DNA from: Symbiodinium natans | Lineage: Eukaryota; Sar; Dinophyceae; Suessiales; Symbiodiniaceae | Assembly: GCA_905221605.1 (NCBI GenBank) | Contig: CAJNDS010000447.1 | Span: 227,501 to 291,500 of the forward strand | Length of the DNA stretch: 64,000 nt | Direction of reading: 5' to 3' | Shown: in pieces, positions 33,643 to 42,551 of the stretch | Layout of the letters: the number at the start of each line of letters is the position of its first letter | Numbering within the stretch: position 1 is the first letter of the stretch | Made by a program: the position numbers and the translations under genes | The notes under the pieces: model-generated | The model's database searches: none | What the model was told of the DNA's origin: nothing | What the model saw: only the letters and a program-made list of their open reading frames with translations

Positions 33643-35703
33643 TCAGACCTTCCAGTTGGCGATCCACTTCGAAGTCTCTTCACGAGTCCGAAGATTCTCA
33701 TACTGAATTCGGCATTGGGCTCGATGACGATGGATGTAGAGCACATACCTCAGCTGCTTGGTGCTTGGCCGGTCCGACAGCGATTCATCTCCACCATCGA
33801 ACTTGTGCAGAAGTCGCTCCATCAGGTCTTGCTTCAACCCTGTCACCTGGAGCCCTTCCACTCGTAGGCCACTCTTGAGTTCTTCCACCGTGAGCAGGCT
33901 CAAGGTATCTCTCACCACTCTGACTCGATCGTCGACACCAGTTCTGGCGTCACCACGGAAACTCATCCTGTCACTGTCACTCTGTCCAGCAGGGGATCTC
34001 AGCACGGAGGTTCCCTCGGGGACAGATGGCATCCGTGTTGTAGGAACCTCTGCACTGTGTTGAGCCTCCTCAGCACCGCTGCCACGAGGAGTGTCACGAC
34101 GACTGAGTGCCATGGCTGCACTGGACTGCGCTACACTGGGCCTATTGCCCCTTCCACACAACCAGTGCCAACCTTTCAAAAGCACTTCAACTCCCTTGTA
34201 GCTGGCAAACAGCAACCCAACCAAGGCCAACAGGTGAACCAACCCTAAGTAAAGGTTCAACCACCAGACCTCTTCACTCTGAACTGGAGCTGCTTGGACT
34301 TTCTCCAAACAGCAGCTGACCACAGCTGCCACGATGCCCCTTTCCAAGGGCAGCTGCTTCATCAGCGAGTCCATTCTGGCTGCTTCTAAAGCCTTCGTGC
34401 CAAGATCCGAGATGTTCATGAGCGTATCCACTTTGCCTATGGAAAGTTCTTTGTTTCGAACTGCTTGCTGTATCCACATCTCCTTCAGGGATAAGTGCTT
34501 GACTTTTCCACACCCTACCCTCTGTGCCATCGACCTGGCGGCCGAGCTATCGCTCAGCACTCGGTGCTCGACCTTCCAACCAAAGTGTCGGAGGATCTCT
34601 GTTGTAAGCTTTCCTTCTGCTGCTGTCTTGACCATGGCATAGAACTCGGCCTCGCCCGACGATAGGGCCACGAGACTTTGTCGACCACAGCTCGTGTCTA
34701 GGAGGTGCTTCCCAAACCTCTGATACGTGGAACTCATAGACCTTCTGGTTCTGCGATCTGTTGCCCAGTCTGAGTCTGAAAAGGACTCTAGCTGCGCAGG
34801 TGCTTCTTGCAATTCGAAGTGCCATTTCTCGACGGGGTACTTGGCAATGTACTTTCCGACGCGCTTCAGCCTTAGCCAATGAATCTCCAAGGGCTTGCTC
34901 ATCCCTTCAGCCAGTTCACTTGCTGCGTACTGCAACGAGGGACGGTCGACTGCCATGTAAAGGATGGTGCCAGTCACTCGTCTGAAGACCTCGGCCCTCT
35001 CACGGCTGAGCTCCTTCTCCACTTCTCTGTTTCCCACGCCTGTGGCCTTCGAAGCAGGAGTGTCAACTCCTTTGCACCCTTTTAGCTCGAGTTCCTCGAT
35101 GACTTGTGGGGCAAACTTGGGGTCGCATTCCCAGGTAAATCCTGAGCCTGTCCACTTGATCAGGCGCCCAAGATGGCGTCCTTCTGAGACTTCCCCTCCA
35201 TGAGCTGGGTCACCGATTCTCGGTAGCACTTTCACCTCGTAGTTCTCCTCCATGATCTTGTCCAGCATGTCGAGAGCTTCTCTTTCTCCACTCGCCAGGA
35301 AATCGTCACCGTGGCACGACAAGCATAGATCATGCTCTTTCAAGTAGTAGGTGTTGGGGCACAACAGCAGCTCGTCGAAGTTGTGTCTTGTTTTCACCTC
35401 ACGGATCTTCACTCCCCATTGCCTAGAGGCTTCCCGGGTTCCGTTCATCGCCTTGTGCAACTCCCAGATGATGTTGGGAGTTCCTTCTGACGCCGGGGGT
35501 ATTACCCCAATCTTTTCGCTGTTGTCGGCGTGGAAGAAGGCCACGCTCACATCATATCTTCCGATCAGCTTCTTGCTCTTGCTCTCACCGGGCCTCGCTG
35601 TGGCTGCGTGCGAAATCACAGCTCGATGCACTCGAATGGGAGGCGTTCCCATCGACTCCTGACTCCAGGCTTCCCTTCGATCTCCTTCTCGGTGTCGATC
35701 CAC
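33643..35703 (-). CDS. pol: pol, RT (3' part) and RNase H with a C-terminal membrane and SAP-like extension
   Basis: 686 codons. RT: TPP block at residues 20-22, YDVSVAFFHA (Asp51), catalytic HGDD (Asp133, Asp134) where copia usually has YVDD. RNase H: SDSDWA (Asp310/312), SSGEAE (Glu351), LSDSSAA (Asp385), ISDLGTKAL (Asp433). After RNase H comes an unusual tail: a hydrophobic segment at 481-503 (LGLVHLLALVGLLF), a polar linker, a SAP-like helix pair at 602-633 (LTVEELKSGLRVEGLQ) and a basic end. It begins in a different frame from the upstream pol frame. The RT region before TPP (the KARLVA-type block of copia) seems to be missing, so a small deletion with frameshift is inferred. The first codon shown is not a true start. 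Confidence 0.85.
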   Translation of the reverse strand: MDRHREGDRREAWSQESMGTPPIRVHRAVISHAATARPGESKSKKLIGRYDVSVAFFHADNSEKIGVIPPASEGTPNIIWELHKAMNGTREASRQWGVKIREVKTRHNFDELLLCPNTYYLKEHDLCLSCHGDDFLASGEREALDMLDKIMEENYEVKVLPRIGDPAHGGEVSEGRHLGRLIKWTGSGFTWECDPKFAPQVIEELELKGCKGVDTPASKATGVGNREVEKELSRERAEVFRRVTGTILYMAVDRPSLQYAASELAEGMSKPLEIHWLRLKRVGKYIAKYPVEKWHFELQEAPAQLESFSDSDWATDRRTRRSMSSTYQRFGKHLLDTSCGRQSLVALSSGEAEFYAMVKTAAEGKLTTEILRHFGWKVEHRVLSDSSAARSMAQRVGCGKVKHLSLKEMWIQQAVRNKELSIGKVDTLMNISDLGTKALEAARMDSLMKQLPLERGIVAAVVSCCLEKVQAAPVQSEEVWWLNLYLGLVHLLALVGLLFASYKGVEVLLKGWHWLCGRGNRPSVAQSSAAMALSRRDTPRGSGAEEAQHSAEVPTTRMPSVPEGTSVLRSPAGQSDSDRMSFRGDARTGVDDRVRVVRDTLSLLTVEELKSGLRVEGLQVTGLKQDLMERLLHKFDGGDESLSDRPSTKQLRYVLYIHRHRAQCRIQYENLRTREETSKWIANWKV

Positions 35704-38048
35704 CTGGATTTCACCAGTCTGAGCCCCTTCGCCTTGGCTTCATCATATGTGATGTCGCCTTTGACTCCAAAGGACTCCATCTTGGTCATCTCTTTCATCC
35801 TCCCGATCTTCACCTTCTCGGGGTCCAGCAACTTTCCAGTCTTCTCATCGTAGACCGGTTTCTCGAGCTCCTTCGCTGCTGATGCGATCATTCTGTCACT
35901 GATCACCATGGCCGCCACGTGCATTGTTGGCAATCCTGCCACCATTTCTTCTTCAACCTCCTCCGTTTTGCCTTCCGCTTCACGCTTTCTGCTAGGGGAC
36001 CTTGGGCTGTCTGAGGCCCGAGCAGGTTCCGAGGTCCTGGCCTCCTTGAGGGGGCTGTCGCTAAGGTCCAACCCACCTCGCTTTCTTTCACTCGGGGCGC
36101 CAGAACCGGCAGCCACCGAGCCAGACCCAGAGGCGCGACTACCCGCGGCCTCTGAACTTGCCTGCTTATCCGAGGGGCCAGGGCCGGCACCCATCGGATC
36201 ATCCCCTCCATTGCTTGATGGCTCAACTGTGTCGTCCCCGGGCGCTGTTTCCGCAACCACAGGTGCCCTGCACAGCTTTTCAAACCTGGCTCTGCACGTG
36301 GCATTGTGCTTGACTGGGGCGTCACCGTAAGAGGTATCGCACCCAGGGCAGCCTGGTGTCCTACCATGCTTGATCTGTCTTTCAACCGTGATGTACACAC
36401 CACGAGGTTTAGGCACTACACCCTCCAACCTTCCAGCTGGCAAGGGTCTTCCCGGAGCATCGGGGGTCCTTTCTGGCGTGCCTCGAGGCTGCCAAGGTGC
36501 GCCTACCATCCTCAGAACAAACGTGGGGTCAAAGCGCTTGGCCTCAACTCGCCTACGAACCGAGCGACACCTCTGGATGCCGTTGGCTGTTGCCACGAAG
36601 TGCTCATCGTTGCTCAAACTTTTGCCTAGCCAAACCCCACATGACCAACGATCCTCAAGCTTTCTTAAGTTCTGATTCGAAATACGGAACAGAACGACCT
36701 CTCCAAACTCAACAACTTCGCCCTTGTAGGTCCTACCCCGAAGCCTCTCGTAGGCTGTACGACCGTCATGCTTGATGCCATACCTTGTACAAAGCCATCC
36801 TGCGTGACGAACCATCCAAGGAAACACGAGCGAGTCCTCTGTGACCTTAATGGTGGGGTACCTTTGTTCAAAGGCTACCTTAAGGGTCCTGACTTGGTTG
36901 CTAAGTTCCAGCACAGCTCGCTCAGCTGCACCGTTGGCCTTGTGGTCTCCTTTGGGCACTGGTTGACTGCTTGCTTTCTTGGGGTACCTCTTAACAAGTT
37001 CTTCACCTAAACTTTTGATAGCTGGCTCAGTATCGCTAACAACTATCATGTCTGGGTGACCACAGAACTTCATCCCTTCTAGCGCAAAAGCCATGGAATA
37101 CGGATCCCCGGCGCCCTTGCTGTTAGCTACACCCGTAAACAGAGCCCCTGACTTTTGGTCCCTGCAAACCAAAACGGCCTTGGCACCAGCTTTGGCCTCG
37201 AGGATGTCCTTGGCGTCAGTGGAAGCTGCTTCCTGGGACAAGGCTTTCGTGAAGAAGCAGTAGTCGATACAGTACCTTGCTACGTCCTCTTTCTTTTCTT
37301 CTTGGCGCCTTTGATGGAAGTCTTCGGTGCCCTTCCCCACCACGCAAGACTCACACCAACTCCGAAATGGAAGGTGTGTTAACTCGTGTTCAGCACGCAT
37401 CTCAGCACTGACACTCGGGGGTACCTTCTTGTGCTTAGCCTTACGCCCGGCCTCTCCTTCAGGTTCAGGCGGCTCTTCCAGGGGAGCGTCGCCAAGAGGC
37501 CTCGCATCCACCTGGGCAGGTGGGGCGCTGTCAGCTACCTCCACTCCCGGGGCGCTATCCGCTACCTCCGGTCTGGCTTCCCGAGCTGTTGGAGCTGCGA
37601 TCCTATGCCTTTCAGGGTTCTGGGGCTTACCCATAGTCGCTTCCAACCAGTAGACACCTTTATCCTTCACTAAAGGAACTTTTGGGACTTCCTTCAAAGC
37701 TTTCTTGAGTTGCTCACCACCACAGCGACCTACGAGGAATTGGTGCGAGGGCCCTACCACCAACCAGGTTCCCTTCTGACTGGCTTCTGACATGGAGATA
37801 ACAGGAAACTGGACGCTGTTGCTTTCCCTGTAGTTAAACTCAACTGGCACATCCCCATGCTTGAGCGACGAAGTCTTGCACTTACCCAATTTCAAGGCTT
37901 CTCCCGTGACCGTGTTCATGCGGACCCTGTCACCTGCAACCTCAACGGCCTTGTTGTCAAAGCCAACCGGAGCCAAACCACCCCCAGCCCCCGTGTCTAC
38001 AAGGATCCTACAGTGGGTTTCAGGGTTTGCTACAGTTGCAACACACAA
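35616..38048 (-). CDS. pol: pol, protease and integrase, start of RT
   Basis: Protease ILVDTGAG (Asp18). Integrase zinc-binding part HELTH...WCESC (His221, His225, Cys232, Cys235) with unusually short spacing. Catalytic core Asp262 (IDYCF), Asp339 (VVSDTEP) and Glu376 (NGAAERA), giving a 36-residue D-E interval as expected for D,D35E. Then a long disordered Ser/Pro/Glu-rich linker and the start of RT (LVKSRWIDTEKEIEGK). Stops at 35616 soon after VRSR. The frame continues upstream without stop across the end of gag, in the +1 frame, so a +1 frameshift fusion is possible. The first codon here is TTG, not ATG. Confidence 0.9.
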   Translation of the reverse strand: MCVATVANPETHCRILVDTGAGGGLAPVGFDNKAVEVAGDRVRMNTVTGEALKLGKCKTSSLKHGDVPVEFNYRESNSVQFPVISMSEASQKGTWLVVGPSHQFLVGRCGGEQLKKALKEVPKVPLVKDKGVYWLEATMGKPQNPERHRIAAPTAREARPEVADSAPGVEVADSAPPAQVDARPLGDAPLEEPPEPEGEAGRKAKHKKVPPSVSAEMRAEHELTHLPFRSWCESCVVGKGTEDFHQRRQEEKKEDVARYCIDYCFFTKALSQEAASTDAKDILEAKAGAKAVLVCRDQKSGALFTGVANSKGAGDPYSMAFALEGMKFCGHPDMIVVSDTEPAIKSLGEELVKRYPKKASSQPVPKGDHKANGAAERAVLELSNQVRTLKVAFEQRYPTIKVTEDSLVFPWMVRHAGWLCTRYGIKHDGRTAYERLRGRTYKGEVVEFGEVVLFRISNQNLRKLEDRWSCGVWLGKSLSNDEHFVATANGIQRCRSVRRRVEAKRFDPTFVLRMVGAPWQPRGTPERTPDAPGRPLPAGRLEGVVPKPRGVYITVERQIKHGRTPGCPGCDTSYGDAPVKHNATCRARFEKLCRAPVVAETAPGDDTVEPSSNGGDDPMGAGPGPSDKQASSEAAGSRASGSGSVAAGSGAPSERKRGGLDLSDSPLKEARTSEPARASDSPRSPSRKREAEGKTEEVEEEMVAGLPTMHVAAMVISDRMIASAAKELEKPVYDEKTGKLLDPEKVKIGRMKEMTKMESFGVKGDITYDEAKAKGLRLVKSRWIDTEKEIEGKPGVRSRWERLPFECIEL

Positions 38049-38067
38049 GGTTGAGGCTGCTAGGCCT

Positions 38068-39225
38068 TCACTTTCGGGCTCCTCTTGGGGCTGCTGCAGC
38101 CGTCCTACCTTTGTTCTCGGCCTTTTTCAAGTCCGCGGCTCGCTTCCTGCACTCGGCCTTTGTGTGGCCGGGTTTCTGACAGTAGAAGCACGGGCCCTTC
38201 TTCTTGTCGCCCTTGCCTCCTTTGTCTCCACCCTTCTTTCCGCCAGCGTCCTTGCCGGTGCTCTTGCCCTTGTCGCCTTTTCCATCACCCTTGGCGCCCT
38301 TCGGGGAACCCTTATGCGGCTTCTTTGGTAGGCCTCCTACGTCCATCGGTTGAGGCGTGCTTTGCAAGTACTTCTGCGTGCGGGCAATCTCTATGATCTC
38401 CGCTCTCATCTTCTTCCAGGTGTCAAGCCTGGATGAGTGCCTAATGAGGTGCTCCTTGACCGTCTGGTCTTCCACTCCCAGAATGACAATCCCGATGACG
38501 GTTTCGTCGTCCACGTCCTTCCCAGACTGCTTCTCGTACTCCCTCACCTTGCGCTCAAAGGACTCGATGCAACTGACCAAATCCCCTTCGAACTTGTAGC
38601 GCAGGATCTCCAGGAGCAGACCCACATATCTGGAGTTGAGCTTCGGGTTGTACTCCAGGTAGAGCTGCCGATAGGCCTCGACACCTTCATTGTCCCCACA
38701 GTTGTGCAGCTTGTCCAGCGCACGTCCCCGGCAGAGCATCACCAGGACGTAGTAGAGCTGAGTCGACAGCCCTTGCTCCTCCTCAGTGAGAAGTCGGTTC
38801 CAAAGTTGGATTTCCGACGACTCGGCCTTCTGGAGTAAGGCTTGGTACCTCCTGTCCATCGCCCCCATGTAGCTCCGAAGGATGAAGACCCAGTCGTTGA
38901 AGGTTGCTGGATCTCCTTTAAACACCTCAGGCTTTCCGAGCCCTCTTGTGTCCACCAAGGGGAGCAGCCCAAAGACACCTCCCTGACCCGGCGCTGTAGC
39001 AGCAACCTGGGCCGGTGGGCTCACTGGTGCCTGAGCCACACTTGAACTGGCGGCCTGAGCTTCCCGTAGCTCCTGCAGCTGCTGGCCTTGCACCAGCATC
39101 TGCTGTTGCATTGCAGCCATGGCTTCACCTGACTGCTGCAACTGTGCCCGGAGCTCCTGGATCAAAGCCTCCATGGCGACCACCAAGAGAACGGTGATCA
39201 CCGTCAGGATCCGACTCCTCGTCAC
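38068..39225 (-). CDS. gag: gag, nucleocapsid protein
   Basis: Up to 385 codons. The likely start is the second ATG (residue 18, 39174), in context GCCATGG. Gln-rich coiled N-terminus, a central capsid-like region (VFKGDPATFNDWVFILRS, resembling UBN2/copia gag), then a Lys/Gly-rich stretch and one CCHC zinc knuckle (Cys346, Cys349, His354, Cys359). It ends RGARK with the pol frame open in +1 over the last ~36 nt. The 5' end overlaps ORF0. Confidence 0.9.
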   Translation of the reverse strand: MTRSRILTVITVLLVVAMEALIQELRAQLQQSGEAMAAMQQQMLVQGQQLQELREAQAASSSVAQAPVSPPAQVAATAPGQGGVFGLLPLVDTRGLGKPEVFKGDPATFNDWVFILRSYMGAMDRRYQALLQKAESSEIQLWNRLLTEEEQGLSTQLYYVLVMLCRGRALDKLHNCGDNEGVEAYRQLYLEYNPKLNSRYVGLLLEILRYKFEGDLVSCIESFERKVREYEKQSGKDVDDETVIGIVILGVEDQTVKEHLIRHSSRLDTWKKMRAEIIEIARTQKYLQSTPQPMDVGGLPKKPHKGSPKGAKGDGKGDKGKSTGKDAGGKKGGDKGGKGDKKKGPCFYCQKPGHTKAECRKRAADLKKAENKGRTAAAAPRGARK

Positions 39226-39901
39226 CCTGGCCTTCGTCGTCCGCCTCGTCCTCGGTGAGAAGTGGCTGCCGCTTCTTTCTTCTATTCTTCTTTTCCTTCT
39301 TCTCCTCTTTCCTCAGACGAAGCGCACGGATCTGCCTCTTCACAGCCCGACTGGCTGCAAGGAGAGTTGGCTCACGCTGCTTCTTTGTTCGCTCGTCGCA
39401 AGTGTCGCAAGCCTCCGCAAACTCCCGGACGATGTGTTCTCCAACGGACCCAGGCGGGATAAGACCCGATTTGCGAAGTTCTGTCTTTCGAGCAGTCCTT
39501 TCACTGAAGCTAAGCCGGGGCCACTCTTCCCTCAACCTCTCGATCTTCGGGGTGATCCTCAGCCTGTACCGCTTCTTTGGTTTCGGCTTTGCCTGGGCTG
39601 TCCTCGTCACTAACTCCTCTGCTGCTTCGCTAAAGCCTTGGTGGCTTCTCCTCAACAAGGCCTTGTCCGATCTTCCTCCTCTCCTTTTCTTCTTGTTCGG
39701 CCTCTTCTTTGCCTTTGCCTGGATCTGCTGGTCCGGCTCACCAGCAGGGCGATCTCGTCCACGATCTCCTTGGGCTCTCTGGCCCTGCCTTTCAGACCTT
39801 GACCGGCCTGGTCCTTTCTTGCCCTTCTGGGCTCCTTTGCTGGGTTTGCCCCAGCCCTTGCCCGTGTTGACCACAGGCTGCCAGGGGTGCGCAGGGCGCA
39901 A
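39125..39901 (-). CDS. ORF0: basic protein upstream of gag
   Basis: 258 codons, in a different frame from gag and overlapping it by 50-100 nt. Very basic N-terminal half with nuclear-localisation-like KKRPNKKKRRGG, a middle with LREEWPRLSFSERTARKTEL and EACDTCDERTKKQ, a second basic run (KKEKKNRRKKRQ) and an acidic stretch (EDEADDEGQGDEESD). An extra ORF before gag is not usual in copia elements. It could be an independent protein, or joined to gag by frameshifting. No family recognised. Confidence 0.65.
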   Translation of the reverse strand: MRPAHPWQPVVNTGKGWGKPSKGAQKGKKGPGRSRSERQGQRAQGDRGRDRPAGEPDQQIQAKAKKRPNKKKRRGGRSDKALLRRSHQGFSEAAEELVTRTAQAKPKPKKRYRLRITPKIERLREEWPRLSFSERTARKTELRKSGLIPPGSVGEHIVREFAEACDTCDERTKKQREPTLLAASRAVKRQIRALRLRKEEKKEKKNRRKKRQPLLTEDEADDEGQGDEESDPDGDHRSLGGRHGGFDPGAPGTVAAVR

Positions 39902-39955
39902 CCACCTGGCTGCAAGGGGTGCCTCGAAGGCAACCTCCTTGTCCGAGCAGCTCCC

Positions 39956-39979
39956 TGGGTCAGAGCCGCTCCGCTACCA
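39956..39979 (-). other. Primer binding site
   Basis: Directly after the 5' LTR the minus strand reads TGGTAGCGGAGCGG. TGGTAGC(A/G)GAG matches the 3' end of initiator-tRNA-Met types used by copia elements. Exact tRNA unverified. Confidence 0.6.
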
Positions 39980-40161
39980 TGCAAAAGCAGGCGCGGGCTG
40001 AAGAGGACTTATGAACCGTTAACAACCACACTAGCACACAGACCTTTTGAACTGCTGTCACTGGTCTGAGCTTGGCTGGGAAAGGGGCTGCGAATGCAGC
40101 ACTGTCATCTTCCTGCATGCACACATGCAAGGCTGTCTTGAATAGGCTTCTACTCTTGACA
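39980..40161 (-). repeat. 5' LTR (182 bp)
   Basis: Identical to 33296-33477. Carries promoter and polyadenylation functions in this family. I see no clear TATA box in it. Confidence 0.95.
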
Positions 40162-40202
40162 TAAACCCTAAACCCCAAACCCTAAACCCTAAACCCTAAA
40201 CC

Positions 40203-40290
40203 CCCTTCCAAATTTCTGCCAGTTGAGTGACAGTGGCTGGAGCAGCTTCCGCGGCTTCCTCCACAGAGAGCAAAGCCGCAAATTCAAAGC
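40203..40290 (-). CDS. Candidate exon, acidic helix
   Basis: Minus-strand frame DGFEFAALLSVEEAAEAA then PATVTQLAEIWK. It lies 40 bp upstream of the retrotransposon insertion in the coding direction, so the element would sit in the following intron. Confidence 0.5.
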
Positions 40291-40304
40291 CATCGGGATA
40301 TGGG

Positions 40305-40385
40305 CTTTAGGGTTTAGGGTTTAGGGTTTAGGGTTTAGGGTTTAGGGTTTAGGGTTTAGGGTTTAGGGTTTAGGGTTTAGGGTGT
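40305..40385. repeat. TTTAGGG array
   Basis: Eleven heptamers. Confidence 0.95.
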
Positions 40386-40799
40386 GTGGGCTGGGCTTGT
40401 GGGCTTATGGGCTTTGGGTTTAGGGCTTCAGGGGATATGGGTTTACGGGTTCACGGGCTTAGGGCCAGTTTAGGGTTCAAGGGATTATGGGTTTTGGGGG
40501 TTTAGGGCTTAGGGTTCTTGAATCGCAGCAAGTCTTGTGGTTCGCACACCATAAACCCTCAACTTCTATGATCTCCTAAACTCCTAAATCCTGAACCCCG
40601 AAACCCCGCAAGCCCCTAAAACCCAAAACCCCTTAAAACCCAAAACCCCAAACCCCCAAACCCCGAAGCCCTTAACCCCTAAACCCTAAACCGTAAACCC
40701 TAAACCCTAAACCCTAAACCCTAGACCTCCAACCCCTAGACCCTGGACCGTCTGACTGGCCTGCCCTGGCTTCGCCGATGGGCCTCAAACTCAGAAAGC

Positions 40800-40880
40800 T
40801 TAGGGTTTAGGGTTTAGGGTTTAGGGTTTAGGGTTTAGGGTTTAGGGTTTAGGGTTTGGGGTTTAGGGTTTGGGGTTTGG
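40800..40880. repeat. TTTAGGG array
   Basis: Ten heptamers with TTTGGGG variants. Confidence 0.9.
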
Positions 40881-40912
40881 GTTGAGGGTACGGGCTTGAG
40901 GCTTCATGTCAC

Positions 40913-40983
40913 CCAGTTTTTAGAGGCCTGCAGGGAGACCCGTAATACAGAAACCCGTCATTGTAAGACAAGAGAACGGAGAC
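40913..40983 (-). CDS. Candidate exon (71 nt)
   Basis: Acceptor CCTTGCCAG, donor ACTGG|GTGACATG. Reads VSVLLSYNDGFLYYGSPC then RPLKT. Confidence 0.55.
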
Positions 40984-40994
40984 CTGGCAAGGAT

Positions 40995-41170
40995 CCAAAC
41001 CCTAAACCCTAAACCCTAAACTCTAAACCCTAAACCCTAAACCCTAAAACCTAAACCCTAAACCCAAACCCTAAACCCTAAACCCTAAACCCTAAACCCT
41101 AAACCCTAACCCTAAACCCTAAACCCTAAACCCAAACCCTAAACCCTAAACCCCAAACTATAAGCCCTAA
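40995..41170. repeat. CCCTAAA array
   Basis: About 23 heptamers, some CCCAAA. Confidence 0.95.
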
Positions 41171-41184
41171 ACCCCAAACCCCTG

Positions 41185-41236
41185 AACCTCCGCAACCCGT
41201 AAGACATGAAAGATCCTCGGCAGCCAGATGTGGACT
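41185..41236 (-). CDS. Candidate exon
   Basis: Minus strand reads VHIWLPRIFHVLRVAEV. Another frame (STSGCRGSFMSYGLR) is open. Confidence 0.35.
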
Positions 41237-41239
41237 TGT

Positions 41240-41400
41240 TTAGGGTTTAGGGTTTAGGGTTGAGGGTTGAGGGTTTAGGGTTTAGGGTTTAGGGTTTAGG
41301 GTTTAGGGCTTAGGGCTTAGGGCTTAGGGTTTAGGGTTTAGGGTTTAGGGTTTAGGGTTTAGGGTTTAGGGTTTAGGGTTTAGGGTTTAGGGTTTAGAAG
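41240..41400. repeat. TTTAGGG array
   Basis: Heptamers with GGGTTGA and GGGCTTA variants. Confidence 0.95.
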
Positions 41401-41533
41401 GTTATGAGTTTGGAAACTCTACTTCTACTTGATACCCCTACTGTACCTACTTATAATCACGCCTTAAAAACCTCCAGGTAGGGATCCTGAAGCTTTAGGG
41501 CTATCCGGGCCTTACGGACTTCGGGACCCTGTT

Positions 41534-41675
41534 AGGGTTTAGGGTTTAGGGTTTAGGGTTTAGGGTTTAGGGTTTAGGGTTTAGGGTTTAGGGTTTAGGG
41601 TTTTTTTTTCTGGTTTAGGGTTTAGGGTTTAGGGTTTAGGTTTTAGGGTTTAGGGTTTAGGGTTTAGGGTTTAGG
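41534..41675. repeat. TTTAGGG array
   Basis: Two heptamer blocks broken by a T-run (41601-41609) and TCTGG. Confidence 0.95.
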
Positions 41676-41740
41676 GAGCCCCCTAAGTCCTAAACCGCAA
41701 ACCCTACACCCTAAGCCCTAAACCCCTAAATTCTACACAC

Positions 41741-41776
41741 TCAGAGAGGTGCAACTTCGGCTGAATGCCGGCCTCC
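41741..41776 (-). CDS. Candidate exon
   Basis: Acceptor GGTTTGAG, donor CTGA|GTGTGTAG. Reads GGRHSAEVAPL. Confidence 0.4.
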   Translation of the reverse strand, partial: GGRHSAEVAPL

Positions 41777-41779
41777 CTC

Positions 41780-42165
41780 AAACCCGAAGAAACCAAAACC
41801 CAAAAGCCCTATAAAACCCAAAAGCCCGAAAGAACAATACACTCTAAAGCCTACACCCTAAAACCCCTAAACCCAACACCTAAAAACCCTAAAGACCCTA
41901 ATTAATAAAAGCCGGATAGAAACCTTAAAACCTTATGACAAAGAACCTCAAAAAAAAACCAACTGTAAAACCAAAAAGTCCTGAAAACCCTAAAAAACCC
42001 TAACCCTAACAACATCTAGAAACCCGAGAAACCGAAAAAAAAAAACAAACTAAACACTACAAACCCTAACAGCCCTAAAACCCTCCCCAAAAGCGCTGCG
42101 AAAAGCAAAAAAACTAACAACCCCCAAAACCGCACAAAACCCCAAAATCCTAGAAACCCTGAACA
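41780..42165. other. A-rich degenerate spacer
   Basis: Eroded CCCTAAA-like words (AAACCCAAAAGCCC, AAAACCCTAAAG). No gene seen. Probably an intron. Confidence 0.5.
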
Positions 42166-42166
42166 C

Positions 42167-42222
42167 CAGGCTCGCCGGCTCTCCGCAGAACTGGGGCTGA
42201 ACAGTTCGCCCGCCGCACCGCC
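42167..42222 (-). CDS. Candidate exon (56 nt)
   Basis: Acceptor AGCTCTGAG, donor GCCTG|GTGTTCAG. Reads GGAAGELFSPSSAESRRA. Confidence 0.5.
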
Positions 42223-42244
42223 CTCAGAGCTTCAGGGGCGCCAA

Positions 42245-42360
42245 GGGTTTGGGGTTTAGGGTTTAGGGTTTAGGGTTTAGGGTATAGGGTTTAGGGTTTA
42301 GGATTTAGGGTTTAGGGTTGAGGGTTTAGGGTTTTATGGTATAGGGTTTAGGGTTTGAGG
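42245..42360. repeat. TTTAGGG array, degenerate
   Basis: Heptamers with TATAGGG, TTTAGGA and GGGTTGA variants. Confidence 0.9.
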
Positions 42361-42551
42361 GAACTCCAGCCCTGTTGAGGGCTCCGGGTAGGGTAAACCT
42401 TGGGCTTTGCACAGTGGGAGCTCTGATTTTTCGCTGAGGGGAGTTCCCCCTACTACCACAAGATGGTCATCTCTCAACATGATGGTCCCTTTATGGGTAC
42501 CCTAAATAAGAGGGGCCGCCTTGCAATAAGGACCCCAAAAGGGACCATATT

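Larger units (their letters stand above)
33291..40166 (-). mobile_element. Ty1/copia LTR retrotransposon, complete structure
   Basis: 6866-bp element (33296-40161) flanked by a 5-bp target duplication TAAAC (33291-33295 and 40162-40166). Coding order on the minus strand is 5' LTR, PBS, ORF0, gag, protease, integrase, RT, RNase H, C-terminal extension, PPT, 3' LTR. Integrase before RT makes it copia and not gypsy. LTRs are identical, so insertion is recent, yet RT is interrupted. It lies inside a CCCTAAA array in the same orientation as the surrounding candidate exons. Confidence 0.95.
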
